The notes beneath the pieces were generated by a model, which was not told the DNA's origin, did no database searches, and worked only from the letters and a program-made list of their open reading frames with translations. DNA of 64,000 nucleotides from CAVYXK01 sp963772445 (lineage in GTDB: Bacteria > Pseudomonadota > Alphaproteobacteria > Acetobacterales > Acetobacteraceae). Below, in pieces: positions 45,400 to 53,390 of the stretch. The DNA is taken from NCBI GenBank assembly GCA_963772445.1, contig CAVYXK010000019.1, positions 496,001-560,000 on the forward strand. Direction: 5' to 3'. The stretch's first letter is position 1. Every line of letters begins with the position of its first letter. Both the position numbers and the translations under genes were made by a program.

Positions 45400-46119
45400 T
45401 TAGCTACGCCTCCCGCAAGGCGAGGGGGAAAGAAGCCACACGCGCATAAACGTCGCGATGATCCGCCATCCCGCCTTTAGCGTGCCCCGTAGCGTACCGG
45501 CGACTTTCGAGCGGCCGGCAATCCGCCTGCGATAGGGCAGCGGCACCTCGAGCACGCGCAGCCCGGCCCGGGCGGCCCGCATCTGCATCTCGAGGTTCCA
45601 GCCGTACGTCATCTCGCGCATCGGCAGTGCTGTCAGGCGGTCGAGCCGGATGGCCCGGAATGCGCTCATGTCGCTGTAGCGCACGCCGCAGGCGAGCCCG
45701 ATCGCACGACCGATAAGCCGGCCCGCCAAGACCTGGTGCGGTCCCATGCTGCCCGGCTCACGCTTGCCGGCGGTCCGCGTCGCCAGCACGAAATCGGCTT
45801 CATTCGCCAGCACGGGGCCGATCAGTCGCCCGGCCTGCTCCGCCGGGTCTGCTCCGTCGCCGTCGAGGAAGAGGGCCACTTCGGCGCCCAGCTCGATCGC
45901 CCGCGCGGCCCCTAGGGCGCAGGCGCGTCCGTAGCCGGGACGCGTCTCGATCAGCACCTCGGCTCCGGCCGCGCGGGCTTCTTCCACGGTGCCGTCGCGG
46001 CTGCCCCCATCGACCACGATCGTCGCGCCGACAACGTCTCGAGGCAAGGCGGCGACGGTGCAGCCTATCGCTCCTGCCTCGTTCAGCACCGGTATGATCG
46101 CGACGACGCGCGGCAGCAC
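45400..46119 (-). CDS. Glycosyltransferase family 2 protein
   Basis: This encodes about 239 residues. The GT-A fold shows VVAIIPVLNEAGAIGCTVAA, then ATIVVDGGSRDGTVEEARAA, and the metal-binding Asp pair in VALFLDGDGADPAEQAG. The sequence resembles dolichol/undecaprenyl-phosphate mannosyl or glucosyl transferases but lacks their membrane helices. The end reads RVLEVPLPYRRRIAGRSKVA. The GTG at 46119 is chosen because the fold starts immediately after it. It probably builds a lipid-linked or surface sugar, in keeping with the nearby VanZ gene. Confidence 0.85.
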   Translation of the reverse strand: MLPRVVAIIPVLNEAGAIGCTVAALPRDVVGATIVVDGGSRDGTVEEARAAGAEVLIETRPGYGRACALGAARAIELGAEVALFLDGDGADPAEQAGRLIGPVLANEADFVLATRTAGKREPGSMGPHQVLAGRLIGRAIGLACGVRYSDMSAFRAIRLDRLTALPMREMTYGWNLEMQMRAARAGLRVLEVPLPYRRRIAGRSKVAGTLRGTLKAGWRIIATFMRVWLLSPSPCGRRS

Positions 46120-46147
46120 CCCAGGACCTCTGCACAATGTCCGAGAG

Positions 46148-46185
46148 CACAGAGGCACGGAGCCAGCCCTCTCCGTGCCCCTGTG
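46148..46185. repeat. Palindromic repeat
   Basis: CACAG-A-GGCACGGAG (46148-46162) pairs with CTCCGTGCC-C-CTGTG (46171-46185) with an 8-nt loop; only one internal base pair is mismatched. The wording resembles the inverted repeat at 30372-30461. It lies just before the glycosyltransferase gene. Confidence 0.65.
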
Positions 46186-46303
46186 GTTACGCCGTATCTG
46201 CCTTCAGGCACGAAGCGGTCTGGGCCGCCGTGCAAAAGCAATTCTGACCCCAATCGTGGTGGGCGCAAATGCGCTGAATGTGGTGATACTTGCGCTCTTC
46301 GCC

Positions 46304-47056
46304 TTAGCGAGTGCTGTGCCGACGTTGGCGAGTCACTGCAAGCCCGATCAACCCGGAGCCGAGAAGCACCAGCGATGCCGGCTCGGGAGCCGGGGTCAGG
46401 AAGCCGATCGTGTTGCCGGCGCCGTTGACATAGAAGCCGACGATCTTGCCCTTGTCATTGATCCCGTTGGCGGTAACCGCCGTTGAGCCAAACGGGTCCA
46501 ATGTGGTGAACACCCCACCGACGTCGAGGAATCCGAACATATTGCCGTTCGCGAGTGTGTAGTCGCCGACTATCTCACCAAGGTCGTTGATTCCGAGCGC
46601 CTGTGTGGAAACCGATCCGGGAACCGTGATGCTGCTCAGTGTCCCGCCGATGTCCTCGAACCCGGTGAAGGTGGTGCTGGTCGGCTGATAGAAGCCAACG
46701 ACCGTGCCCGCGTTGTTAACCCCGGTCGCCTGGCTGTTGAAGTTCGGGCCAAACTTGGAGACGAGCAGGGTGTTTATATTGGTGTAGGTGCTGGTGCTCC
46801 TGATCAGCGAGAATGCTTGCTGGCCCGTGATCCCGGTGGGATCGCTGAACGACGAGTAGCCGGCGATTTCGTTACCGTTCTGATTGATCCCGAGCAACTG
46901 GTTGAAGACCGAGCCTGGCTGATCGACCGTGGTGAACGACCCGCCCGCCGGCTTGAAGAAGCCGTGGTTGCTCCGCGTGCAGTGGCGCCGGACTCTGACA
47001 AACCTGAGCCGGGTTCGCGAAGCGTCAAACCCCTTGTCATATGTCGAACCGCCCAT
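46304..47056 (-). CDS. PEP-CTERM protein with HAF-type repeats, probably 5'-truncated
   Basis: This encodes 250 residues. Repeats of the HAF type are clear: FFKPAGGSFTTVDQPGSVFN, GINQNGNEIAGYSSF, GFEDIGGTLSSITVPGSVST, GINDLGEIVGDYT and GINDKGKIVGFYVN. The C-terminus is a PEP-CTERM sorting signal (APEPASLVLLGSGLIGLAVT, then RQRR). Such proteins are cut and attached by an exosortase. No signal peptide is present at the start; the first 30 residues are Arg-rich and do not resemble an export signal. The native 5' end seems to have been lost or frameshifted. Confidence 0.75.
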   Translation of the reverse strand: MGGSTYDKGFDASRTRLRFVRVRRHCTRSNHGFFKPAGGSFTTVDQPGSVFNQLLGINQNGNEIAGYSSFSDPTGITGQQAFSLIRSTSTYTNINTLLVSKFGPNFNSQATGVNNAGTVVGFYQPTSTTFTGFEDIGGTLSSITVPGSVSTQALGINDLGEIVGDYTLANGNMFGFLDVGGVFTTLDPFGSTAVTANGINDKGKIVGFYVNGAGNTIGFLTPAPEPASLVLLGSGLIGLAVTRQRRHSTR

Positions 47057-47071
47057 GGTTGAGACATGCGA

Positions 47072-47566
47072 TCAATCGTTGTGCACAATGCGATGATAAC
47101 TGCGCGCGTAGTAGATCAGCCCCTCATGCTCCTGGCCTAGTTGCACCGCCTCGACGATGCAGAAGAACACGTCGTGCGTACCCACTTCCACCGCTTTGTC
47201 GATGTAACAGTCAAACGCGACCGCAGCGTCCCGCAGTACCGGCGCGCCGGTGATCAGCGTATACCAGCCGCCGAAGTCGAAGCGCTGTTCGACGGGATGG
47301 GGGGTCAGGCCAGCAAAGACCGCGGACAGTTCCTGCTGGCTGGCGGTCAGCGTGTTGACGCACACTGCGCGGTTGGCCTTCAGCGCCGCATAGGAGTCGT
47401 TGCTGCGATTGGCACAGATCAGCAGCGTCGGCGGCGTATCTGTTACGCTGCACACGGCCGAGGCTGTGAAGCCGGCACGGCCGCCCGGTCCGGCGGTGGT
47501 AATCACGTTCACCGCCGCGCCGAGACGCGCCATGGCCTCGCGGTAGGCTTCCTTGCTGACCGGCAC
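47072..47566 (-). CDS. Flavin reductase-like (HpaC/RutF family) protein
   Basis: This encodes 164 residues from a GTG at 47566 with GAGGGAG before it. It contains REAMARLGAAVNVITTAGPG, then FTASAVCSVTDTPPTLLICA and NRSNDSYAALKANRAVCVNT, ending HEGLIYYARSYHRI. This is the flavin_reduct fold that reduces FMN/FAD with NAD(P)H for a two-component monooxygenase. No partner oxygenase lies next to it. The nearest oxygenase genes are benAB 9 kb away, which have their own reductase (benC). Confidence 0.88.
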   Translation of the reverse strand: MPVSKEAYREAMARLGAAVNVITTAGPGGRAGFTASAVCSVTDTPPTLLICANRSNDSYAALKANRAVCVNTLTASQQELSAVFAGLTPHPVEQRFDFGGWYTLITGAPVLRDAAVAFDCYIDKAVEVGTHDVFFCIVEAVQLGQEHEGLIYYARSYHRIVHND

Positions 47567-47670
47567 GTCAGGCTCCCTCGGCCAGGGACGATTCTCGGGC
47601 ACTATGGCCCGGCGTCGTCCGAGGCGTCGAGGCTCGTGCCAGACAGCCGGCGAGTCGTTCCCGGTGGCGA

Positions 47671-48141
47671 CTACGGGTTGGTCGTGCCGCTGGTTCCCGC
47701 AGCCCCGCCCATGGGAGCGGCCGAGCCAGTCATGGGGGCGCCGGCATTCGAGCTCATGCTTCCGCCGCCCATGCCATTCATGCTGGTGCTCATGCCGCCG
47801 ATGTGCAGCGCCGAGAGCGTCGGGTCGTCGAGTTTGCCGGTGGCCTGAAGTCCGTTCTTCTGTTGAAACGCCATGACCGCGTGCTCGGTCATCGGTCCCC
47901 ACTTGCCATCAATATGGCCGTGGTAGAGGCCGTCCTGCTTCAAAGCGGTCTGCACCTGACGCAGCGTGCTCGGCGCCATCGGGTTCACCGCAGGAGCGGG
48001 CGGCGGCGGAGCGGGCGCCGGTGCTGGGGCAGGGGCGGGGGGAGGCGTGGCGGCAGCCTGCTGGTTCGAAGAAGAACAGCCGGCCAGCCCGATCAGGGCG
48101 CCAGCCAAGACCAACGGGGCAATGTTGCGGAACTTACTCAT
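47671..48141 (-). CDS. Lipoprotein with peptidoglycan-binding domain
   Basis: This encodes 156 residues. The signal has a lipobox (GALIGLAGCSSSNQQ). A Pro/Ala linker (PPPAPAPAPAPAPPPPAP) is followed by a PG_binding_1 domain: LRQVQTALKQDGLYHGHIDG, then WGPMTEHAVMAFQQKNGLQA. A Met/Gly-rich tail ends the protein. It probably anchors the outer membrane to the cell wall or serves as a cell-wall scaffold. The start at 48141 gives the signal peptide; a longer frame upstream does not. Confidence 0.85.
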   Translation of the reverse strand: MSKFRNIAPLVLAGALIGLAGCSSSNQQAAATPPPAPAPAPAPAPPPPAPAVNPMAPSTLRQVQTALKQDGLYHGHIDGKWGPMTEHAVMAFQQKNGLQATGKLDDPTLSALHIGGMSTSMNGMGGGSMSSNAGAPMTGSAAPMGGAAGTSGTTNP

Positions 48142-48295
48142 GTTGTTCTCCTGTCGACGTCCAACTCCGAACCGGCTGCGCCGCGGGAAACACCGCGGGC
48201 GAAGCGTGATTTCGCCAGTGATGCCATTCGGCCCGGGCTTGCAACCCACCGTTCCGTGGAATCCCTCCAGAAAGCGCGGCCTCGCGCGAGCGTGA

Positions 48296-49567
48296 TCACG
48301 TCGCAGCCGTGCCGTCTCCCGGCGTCGCTTCGGAAAATTCGGGTACGGTGAAATAGACCCAGACCAGGTTCGCCAGCAGCAGGCCGGCGGTGACCAGGAA
48401 CACCCAGCGGAGGCCGAGCGCCGCCGCCACGCCGCCGCCGGTCAGCGGCCCCAGCGAGTTGCCGAGGAAGGTTGCCGAGGCGGTCATCCCATAAACCGTG
48501 CCGCGCTGGGCGCGTGGGACGATCCGGCCGACCAGCGCGTTCGCGGTCGGCAGAATGCCCCCGATGAAGCAGCCGACGCCGAACCGCTCGGCCACGAACA
48601 TCCAGTAGCTGTGCACGAAGGCTTGCGGAAGACTCATTACGGCGGCACCGAGCAGGCAGATCAGCAGCACGCGGCGATAGCCGATTTGGTCGCTGCGCTT
48701 GCCCAGGAACGGTGAGGCAACCAAGTCACCGACGCCGGTCACCGAGAAAGCGATGCCGGCCAGAGTCGCCAAATTTGCCGGATTGCCGACAAGGTCCTGC
48801 ACGAACAGTGTCACCACAGGCTGCACTGTCCGCACGCCGAATTGCGCCAGCAGCAGCACGAAGAAGAGCGGCAGCAGCCCGGCCGAGCGCGTCAGCAAAG
48901 CGAGGCTGGACAGCATCGACCCTTGCCGTCGCCCATGGCGCGGCGGGATGAAGCGCTCGTCCACAATCGCCCAGGCCAGGACCATGGTGATCAGGCAGAT
49001 CGCAGAGGTGCAATAGAATGGCACACGGACGCTGCCGGTCGCGTCACTGACGGCGCCCCCGAGCACCGGGCCGACCAACCCGCCGACGAGTTGGCCGGTG
49101 CTGAGCCAGCCGAGCGCATAACCGAGCCGCTGCTCCGGCACTTGGCTCGCCACCAGCGCGATCGCCGAGGCCGAGAATCCGGCGAAGGCGCCCATCAGCG
49201 CCCGCGCGGCGAAGAACTGCCAGACATTGAGCGACAGGCCCATCAGCGCTGTGAAAAAACCGATGGCGAAGCTCGAGCGCAGCAGCATGAGCTTGCGTCC
49301 TCGCCGGTCGGCTACACGGCCCCAGAGCGGCGAGGCGAAGGCGGCAACGAAAGCAGTCGTGCCGTTCAGAATGCCGGCCCACAGAGCGATCTGCGCCGGC
49401 TGCGTCACGCCGAGCTCTGGCAGGAAGAGCGGCATGATCGGGCTGAGTATGCTGAACGACATGGTCATGATGAACTGGATGCCCACCATGGCCCACATGG
49501 TTCGTTGCCAGTCCGGCAGCGCGAACTCAGCCGCGTCGCGCGCCGACGCGCGGCGTTCGTCATCCAT
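48296..49567 (-). CDS. MFS drug-efflux-type transporter
   Basis: This encodes 423 residues with twelve membrane segments. The loop-2/3 MFS motif is WGRVADRRGRKLMLLRSSFA, and the motif C region is STGQLVGGLVGPVLGGAVSD, typical of antiporters in the DHA1 group. A second MFS half follows with SPFLGKRSDQIGYRRVLLIC. It probably exports a drug or metabolite by proton antiport. It is the last gene of a leftward run, and its start at 49567 is 12 bp after the YceI stop. Confidence 0.88.
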   Translation of the reverse strand: MDDERRASARDAAEFALPDWQRTMWAMVGIQFIMTMSFSILSPIMPLFLPELGVTQPAQIALWAGILNGTTAFVAAFASPLWGRVADRRGRKLMLLRSSFAIGFFTALMGLSLNVWQFFAARALMGAFAGFSASAIALVASQVPEQRLGYALGWLSTGQLVGGLVGPVLGGAVSDATGSVRVPFYCTSAICLITMVLAWAIVDERFIPPRHGRRQGSMLSSLALLTRSAGLLPLFFVLLLAQFGVRTVQPVVTLFVQDLVGNPANLATLAGIAFSVTGVGDLVASPFLGKRSDQIGYRRVLLICLLGAAVMSLPQAFVHSYWMFVAERFGVGCFIGGILPTANALVGRIVPRAQRGTVYGMTASATFLGNSLGPLTGGGVAAALGLRWVFLVTAGLLLANLVWVYFTVPEFSEATPGDGTAAT

Positions 49568-49579
49568 GGATGCGAAGGA

Positions 49580-50227
49580 TCAGCGCGCGGGCAGCGGTTG
49601 TAAAGTGCGGGCACCCTCACTATCGGGTGCCGCCGGCAACTCGACGCGGAGATGGATATGGAGCGTCACCGCGTCCGAGATGATCGCCTGATTGGCCACC
49701 ATGCCGAAATCCGAGCGTTTCAGCCGACCGGTGACGTCAAAGTCGGCAGTCTCGATATGGCGTAGCTTGTCAGCCGTGCGGTTTAGCAGTAGCGCCTCAA
49801 GCGGCTGCGGGCGCGCCACGCCGCGAAGCTGCAGCACACCGGCAATTGCATAATGGTGATCCGCGAGTGGGGCAACTGAAGTGCTGACATACGAAATCAT
49901 AGGGTAGCGGTCAACGTCGAAGAAGTCGGGGCCGCGCACTATCGCGTTCTCCGGGCCCCACGGGACAGCAACCGATGTGGCGTCGATCTTAAAACGGAAA
50001 GCGGTCTGCTGGGGCTGGTCGAGGTCGAGGTTGAGGTGGCCGGTGAAACGTTCGAATCGGCCTTCTGACGAAAACAGCCCGAAATGACTGACGGAGAAGG
50101 TGATCGAGCCGGAACGCTGGTCAATGGAATAGACAAGTCCACTCGCGCCGGATGCGCCGATATCGATCGCCGTCAATCCGAACGCGAGAGCACCACGGAG
50201 CAATATGCGGCCTAGCATTGGCAGCAT
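49580..50227 (-). CDS. YceI-family exported protein
   Basis: This encodes 215 residues. The signal peptide (ILLRGALAFGLTAIDIGASG) is followed by a YceI lipocalin-like barrel: VYSIDQRSGSITFSVSHFGL, then GRFERFTGHLNLDLDQPQQT, RYPMISYVSTSVAPLADHHY and KLRHIETADFDVTGRLKRSD. YceI proteins bind isoprenoid lipids in the periplasm. Its start overlaps the end region of the anti-sigma gene (6 bp gap). This suggests it belongs to the sigma-factor operon and regulon. Confidence 0.85.
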   Translation of the reverse strand: MLPMLGRILLRGALAFGLTAIDIGASGASGLVYSIDQRSGSITFSVSHFGLFSSEGRFERFTGHLNLDLDQPQQTAFRFKIDATSVAVPWGPENAIVRGPDFFDVDRYPMISYVSTSVAPLADHHYAIAGVLQLRGVARPQPLEALLLNRTADKLRHIETADFDVTGRLKRSDFGMVANQAIISDAVTLHIHLRVELPAAPDSEGARTLQPLPAR

Positions 50228-50232
50228 AACAT

Positions 50233-51021
50233 TCACCCGGTGCCGAGCTCGGCCCGTATCTTGTCGGCCACGCGATCGAGCTCGTTGTCCGGGAGCGCCG
50301 CCACCACCGCGTAACCCATGCCGTTGGCGATCCATACGCAGCCGGAGATCCCGGCGTGCTTGATATCAGTATCCGGCGCTTTCAGATCAGGCGCCATCGG
50401 GCGCAGCAGCAACGAGAGCCGCTGGCCGGCGGCGTCGCTGTACATGAACAGCGCCGCCGGGGCGCCGCGTTCGGTTGCGAGCAGACGGCCGCCGATGAGC
50501 TGGTAGCCGAGCGACGAAAGGTCCGGGGGTGCTACCTGGTGCCCCAACCGGTTGGAGAGCCACTGCTTGAGATGCGGCTCGTCGGATGCGCCGACCTCGA
50601 TCGGGTGGCGGCGATCGGCGGCATAGACGAGATGGCTGGCGAACGCCTCCTGTTCCAGCAGCTGCATCGCGAGGGCGGTCCGCCCAGGTGCCGGCGGTCG
50701 GTGCAGGAACCATCCGCCGGTGCCCCCGAGGCCGAGCGCCAGCGCGATTGCTGCAGCGATTCGCCAGCGCGTGAGCTGGCGGTGCCGCCGCTCTTGCAGG
50801 ATGCGCGCGAGGTCGAGCTGCGGCGGCAGTGCCTCGGTCTCCGGCGCCATAAAGACGGCCCTGAGTGCCTCCCGCTGAGCGCGGTAGGCGGCCACCCGCC
50901 GGGCGGCGTCGGAGTTGGCGTCGAGGTATCGCTGCAACGCGGCTCGTCGGTCCGGCGCGAGCTGGCCGTCGACGAAGGCGTGCAGATCGTCCTCGTCGAT
51001 GGGGCGGGAGAGGTCGCTCAC
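50233..51021 (-). CDS. Membrane anti-sigma factor
   Basis: This encodes 262 residues. The N-terminal zinc-less anti-sigma domain reads DEDDLHAFVDGQLAPDRRAA, then LQRYLDANSDAARRVAAYRA. One membrane helix lies at about residues 85-107 (WRIAAAIALALGLGGTGGWF). The periplasmic part holds SDEPHLKQWLSNRLGHQVAP and ISGCVWIANGMGYAVVA. Such proteins hold the ECF sigma factor inactive until a signal reaches the periplasmic domain. The ATG overlaps the sigma gene stop (ATGA). Confidence 0.88.
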   Translation of the reverse strand: MSDLSRPIDEDDLHAFVDGQLAPDRRAALQRYLDANSDAARRVAAYRAQREALRAVFMAPETEALPPQLDLARILQERRHRQLTRWRIAAAIALALGLGGTGGWFLHRPPAPGRTALAMQLLEQEAFASHLVYAADRRHPIEVGASDEPHLKQWLSNRLGHQVAPPDLSSLGYQLIGGRLLATERGAPAALFMYSDAAGQRLSLLLRPMAPDLKAPDTDIKHAGISGCVWIANGMGYAVVAALPDNELDRVADKIRAELGTG

Positions 51022-51533
51022 TTGACCCTCCTGAGCGCCGGCGGCGCATCGCCTTCCGTCATAAGGCGCAGACGCTCGCGCGCCCGGGACAGGCGCGACA
51101 TCACGGTGCCGATGGGGATGCCGAGCACCTGAGCGACCTGGGCGTAAGAAAGGTCCTCCACCGACACCAGCAGCAGCACGCTGCGCTGCTCTTCGGACAG
51201 GCCGTCGAGGGCGCGCAGCAGGTCGTACGTCTGCATGTGCCCCTCCTGAGTTGGCCGCATCGCCAGATCGTCCTGGTTCACGTCTTCGAGAGAGACCGTT
51301 CGACTCCTCGCTTTATTCCGGCGCGCACGGCTGACGAAAAGATTGTGCATGATGGCGAACAGCCAGGCGCGCAGGTCGCCGTCGTCGCGACGGGTGTGGA
51401 GCTGGTCGAGCGCACGCACGAGACAGTCATGCACCAAATCGTCGACCTCCTGACGGTCGCGCAGCAACGAGCGCGCATAGCGCCGCAGCGCCGGCACGCA
51501 GGCCTCCATGTTCGCCATCACGTCCGGCATCAC
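51018..51533 (-). CDS. ECF-type RNA polymerase sigma factor
   Basis: This encodes 171 residues. Region 2 is MEACVPALRRYARSLLRDRQ, then EVDDLVHDCLVRALDQL, with LRAWLFAIMHNLFVSRARRN in region 2.4. Region 4 reads LSEEQRSVLLLVSVEDLSYA and QVAQVLGIPIGTVMSRLSRA. It is a normal ECF sigma factor. The anti-sigma and YceI genes follow. The divergent PEP-CTERM/cytochrome run at 51711 may be its target. An internal Met at position 2 or 6 could also start the protein. Confidence 0.92.
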   Translation of the reverse strand: MMPDVMANMEACVPALRRYARSLLRDRQEVDDLVHDCLVRALDQLHTRRDDGDLRAWLFAIMHNLFVSRARRNKARSRTVSLEDVNQDDLAMRPTQEGHMQTYDLLRALDGLSEEQRSVLLLVSVEDLSYAQVAQVLGIPIGTVMSRLSRARERLRLMTEGDAPPALRRVK

Positions 51534-51710
51534 CGGCTAACGCCGCCCCCTCCTGGCCCAGTGCCGTACACGCAAGATATGCCCGGTTTATTCCTGACCG
51601 CTCGCCTTGGACCAGCAAAAATTGCGCCCGGCATGCAGAGGAATAACGCCGGAGGGTTGGCGTCTTCCCCTGCAACCACCTGAGGTGGACTTGCCGAGGA
51701 GGAGGAATTT

Positions 51711-52895
51711 ATGGTGCCATCCGGAACGATTGCGGCCGCGGCCGCGCTGGGCTTGACGCTGGTCGTCGCCGCGGGCTCTGCACAGGCGGGATTCGAAGAA
51801 CTCAGCCAGACCAATCTGGTCTCGGACGGGTTTGTACCGGCGCTCCAGACCGATCCCAAGCTTATCAATCCATGGGGCGTGTCGTTCAATCCCGGCAAAA
51901 GTCCGTTCTGGATCTCGGACAACAACTCGGGTTTCTCCAGCATCTATGCGGTCAACGGCAGCAGCGTGAAAATCAACGCAATTTCGCCGGTCGTCATCGC
52001 GACGCCACCCCTTCAGACGCCAGGCACCGCAGCACCTGACGGACAAGTGTTCGTCGGCGGCCTCGGCTTCAACGTCACGGGGAACGGACAGACGGGCGCG
52101 GCGGCGTTCCTGTTCGCCACCGAGGACGGCACGATCTCGGGCGTGAGCTTCGGGATTGGTGATTCGACGCACTCGTTCCTGGAAGTAGACAAGTCCATGG
52201 GTGGCACGGGGGCCGTGTACAAGGGCCTTGCCGTTGGAACGAGCGGCGGGAAGAACCTGCTCTACGCCTCGAATTTCCGGGCCGGCACCGTCGAAGTGTA
52301 TAATACCGCGTTTCAACTCGTAAACACCATTACCGATCTCACCGTACCTGCGGGCTATGCGCCGTTCAACGTGCAAGTGCTGAACGGCAAGCTGTATGTT
52401 ACCTTCGCCCTGCAGGACGCGGCGAAGCACGATGACGTGGCCGGCCCGGGCCACGGTTTCGTGAACTCATTCAACCTTGACGGCACCGGCATGCAGCGCA
52501 TCGCCTCGGGCGGGCAGCTGAATTCGCCGTGGGCGTTGGATCTCGCGCCAAGCAGCTTCGGCGCTTTAGCCGGCGACTTGCTGGTCGGGAATTTCGGCGA
52601 TGGAACGATCGGCGTGTTCGACAAGACCACCAACGCCTTCCTCGGCGATCTGAGGGACCTTACCGGGCATGAGATTCAGATCGGCGACCTGTGGGCACTG
52701 GTGAACGGCGGTGGTGGTTCGGACGGCGTGCTGGGCACGCTCTATTTCACTGCGGGCGTGCAAGACGAGGTGCATGGGCTATTCGGCAGCCTGACACCGG
52801 TTCCCGAGCCGGCGTCCGCGGCGATCTTGTTGTCCGGACTCGGAACCATTGGCTGGCTGCGTCGGCGTAAGAACGGGCGCGCGAACCCGGCCTGA
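51711..52895 (+). CDS. TIGR03118-type PEP-CTERM protein
   Basis: This encodes 394 residues. A signal peptide (ALGLTLVVAAGSAQAG) is followed by ELSQTNLVSDGFVPALQTDP, LINPWGVSFNPGKSPFWISD and NNSGFSSIYAV, the TIGR03118 pattern. Later there are GPGHGFVNSFNLDGTGMQRI and SPWALDLAPSSFGALAGDLL. This gives a beta-propeller-like exported protein. The end PVPEPASAAILLSGLGTIGW, then LRRRK, is a PEP-CTERM tag. AGGAGGAGG before the ATG is a strong ribosome binding site. Its function is unknown; it may be a surface or extracellular protein. Confidence 0.88.
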   Translation: MVPSGTIAAAAALGLTLVVAAGSAQAGFEELSQTNLVSDGFVPALQTDPKLINPWGVSFNPGKSPFWISDNNSGFSSIYAVNGSSVKINAISPVVIATPPLQTPGTAAPDGQVFVGGLGFNVTGNGQTGAAAFLFATEDGTISGVSFGIGDSTHSFLEVDKSMGGTGAVYKGLAVGTSGGKNLLYASNFRAGTVEVYNTAFQLVNTITDLTVPAGYAPFNVQVLNGKLYVTFALQDAAKHDDVAGPGHGFVNSFNLDGTGMQRIASGGQLNSPWALDLAPSSFGALAGDLLVGNFGDGTIGVFDKTTNAFLGDLRDLTGHEIQIGDLWALVNGGGGSDGVLGTLYFTAGVQDEVHGLFGSLTPVPEPASAAILLSGLGTIGWLRRRKNGRANPA

Positions 52896-52995
52896 CGACC
52901 AGCCTCGCTCTCCGCCGCGCAGCTTCCCCCCTCCAGCGCGGCGGAGAGCCCCCCTTTCTTTCCCTTTGATCACCGGAACGGCAGGAGAGAAGCCG

Positions 52996-53379
52996 ATGCC
53001 CGGATTGCGTTCGCTCGCCGCGGTGACTGCCGCAGCGTCGTTCCTGCTCGTCGCGGCAGCGCACGGACATGCACAGGATGCGGCCGCCGGCCGCCGGGTG
53101 TTCCAGACCTATTGCAGCGTCTGCCACACGGTGCAGCCCGGGCGTAACTTTATCGGCCCCAGCCTGTTCGGCGTGGTCAATCGGCCGTCCGGCCATATCC
53201 CCAACTTTCACTACTCGGACGCCAATCGCAAGTCCGGATTGACCTGGACGGTCGGGACGCTCGACCGCTATCTGACCGCGCCAGGCCAAGTGGTTCCCGG
53301 GACGCTGATGACGTTTCCGGGTTTGAAGGACCCGAAGCAGCGGGCCAACGTCATCGCCTATCTCGCCACCCTGCGCTGA
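52996..53379 (+). CDS. Small periplasmic cytochrome c
   Basis: This encodes 127 residues. The signal peptide (LAAVTAAASFLLVAAAHGHA) is followed by the heme site VFQTYCSVCHTVQPGRNFIG and the axial Met in PGTLMTFPGLKDPKQRANVI. It is a class I cytochrome c2-like protein, soluble in the periplasm. It starts 100 bp after the PEP-CTERM gene and ends 11 bp before the cytochrome-porin gene, so it is probably its electron partner. Confidence 0.9.
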   Translation: MPGLRSLAAVTAAASFLLVAAAHGHAQDAAAGRRVFQTYCSVCHTVQPGRNFIGPSLFGVVNRPSGHIPNFHYSDANRKSGLTWTVGTLDRYLTAPGQVVPGTLMTFPGLKDPKQRANVIAYLATLR

Positions 53380-53390
53380 CCGGAAGTATC

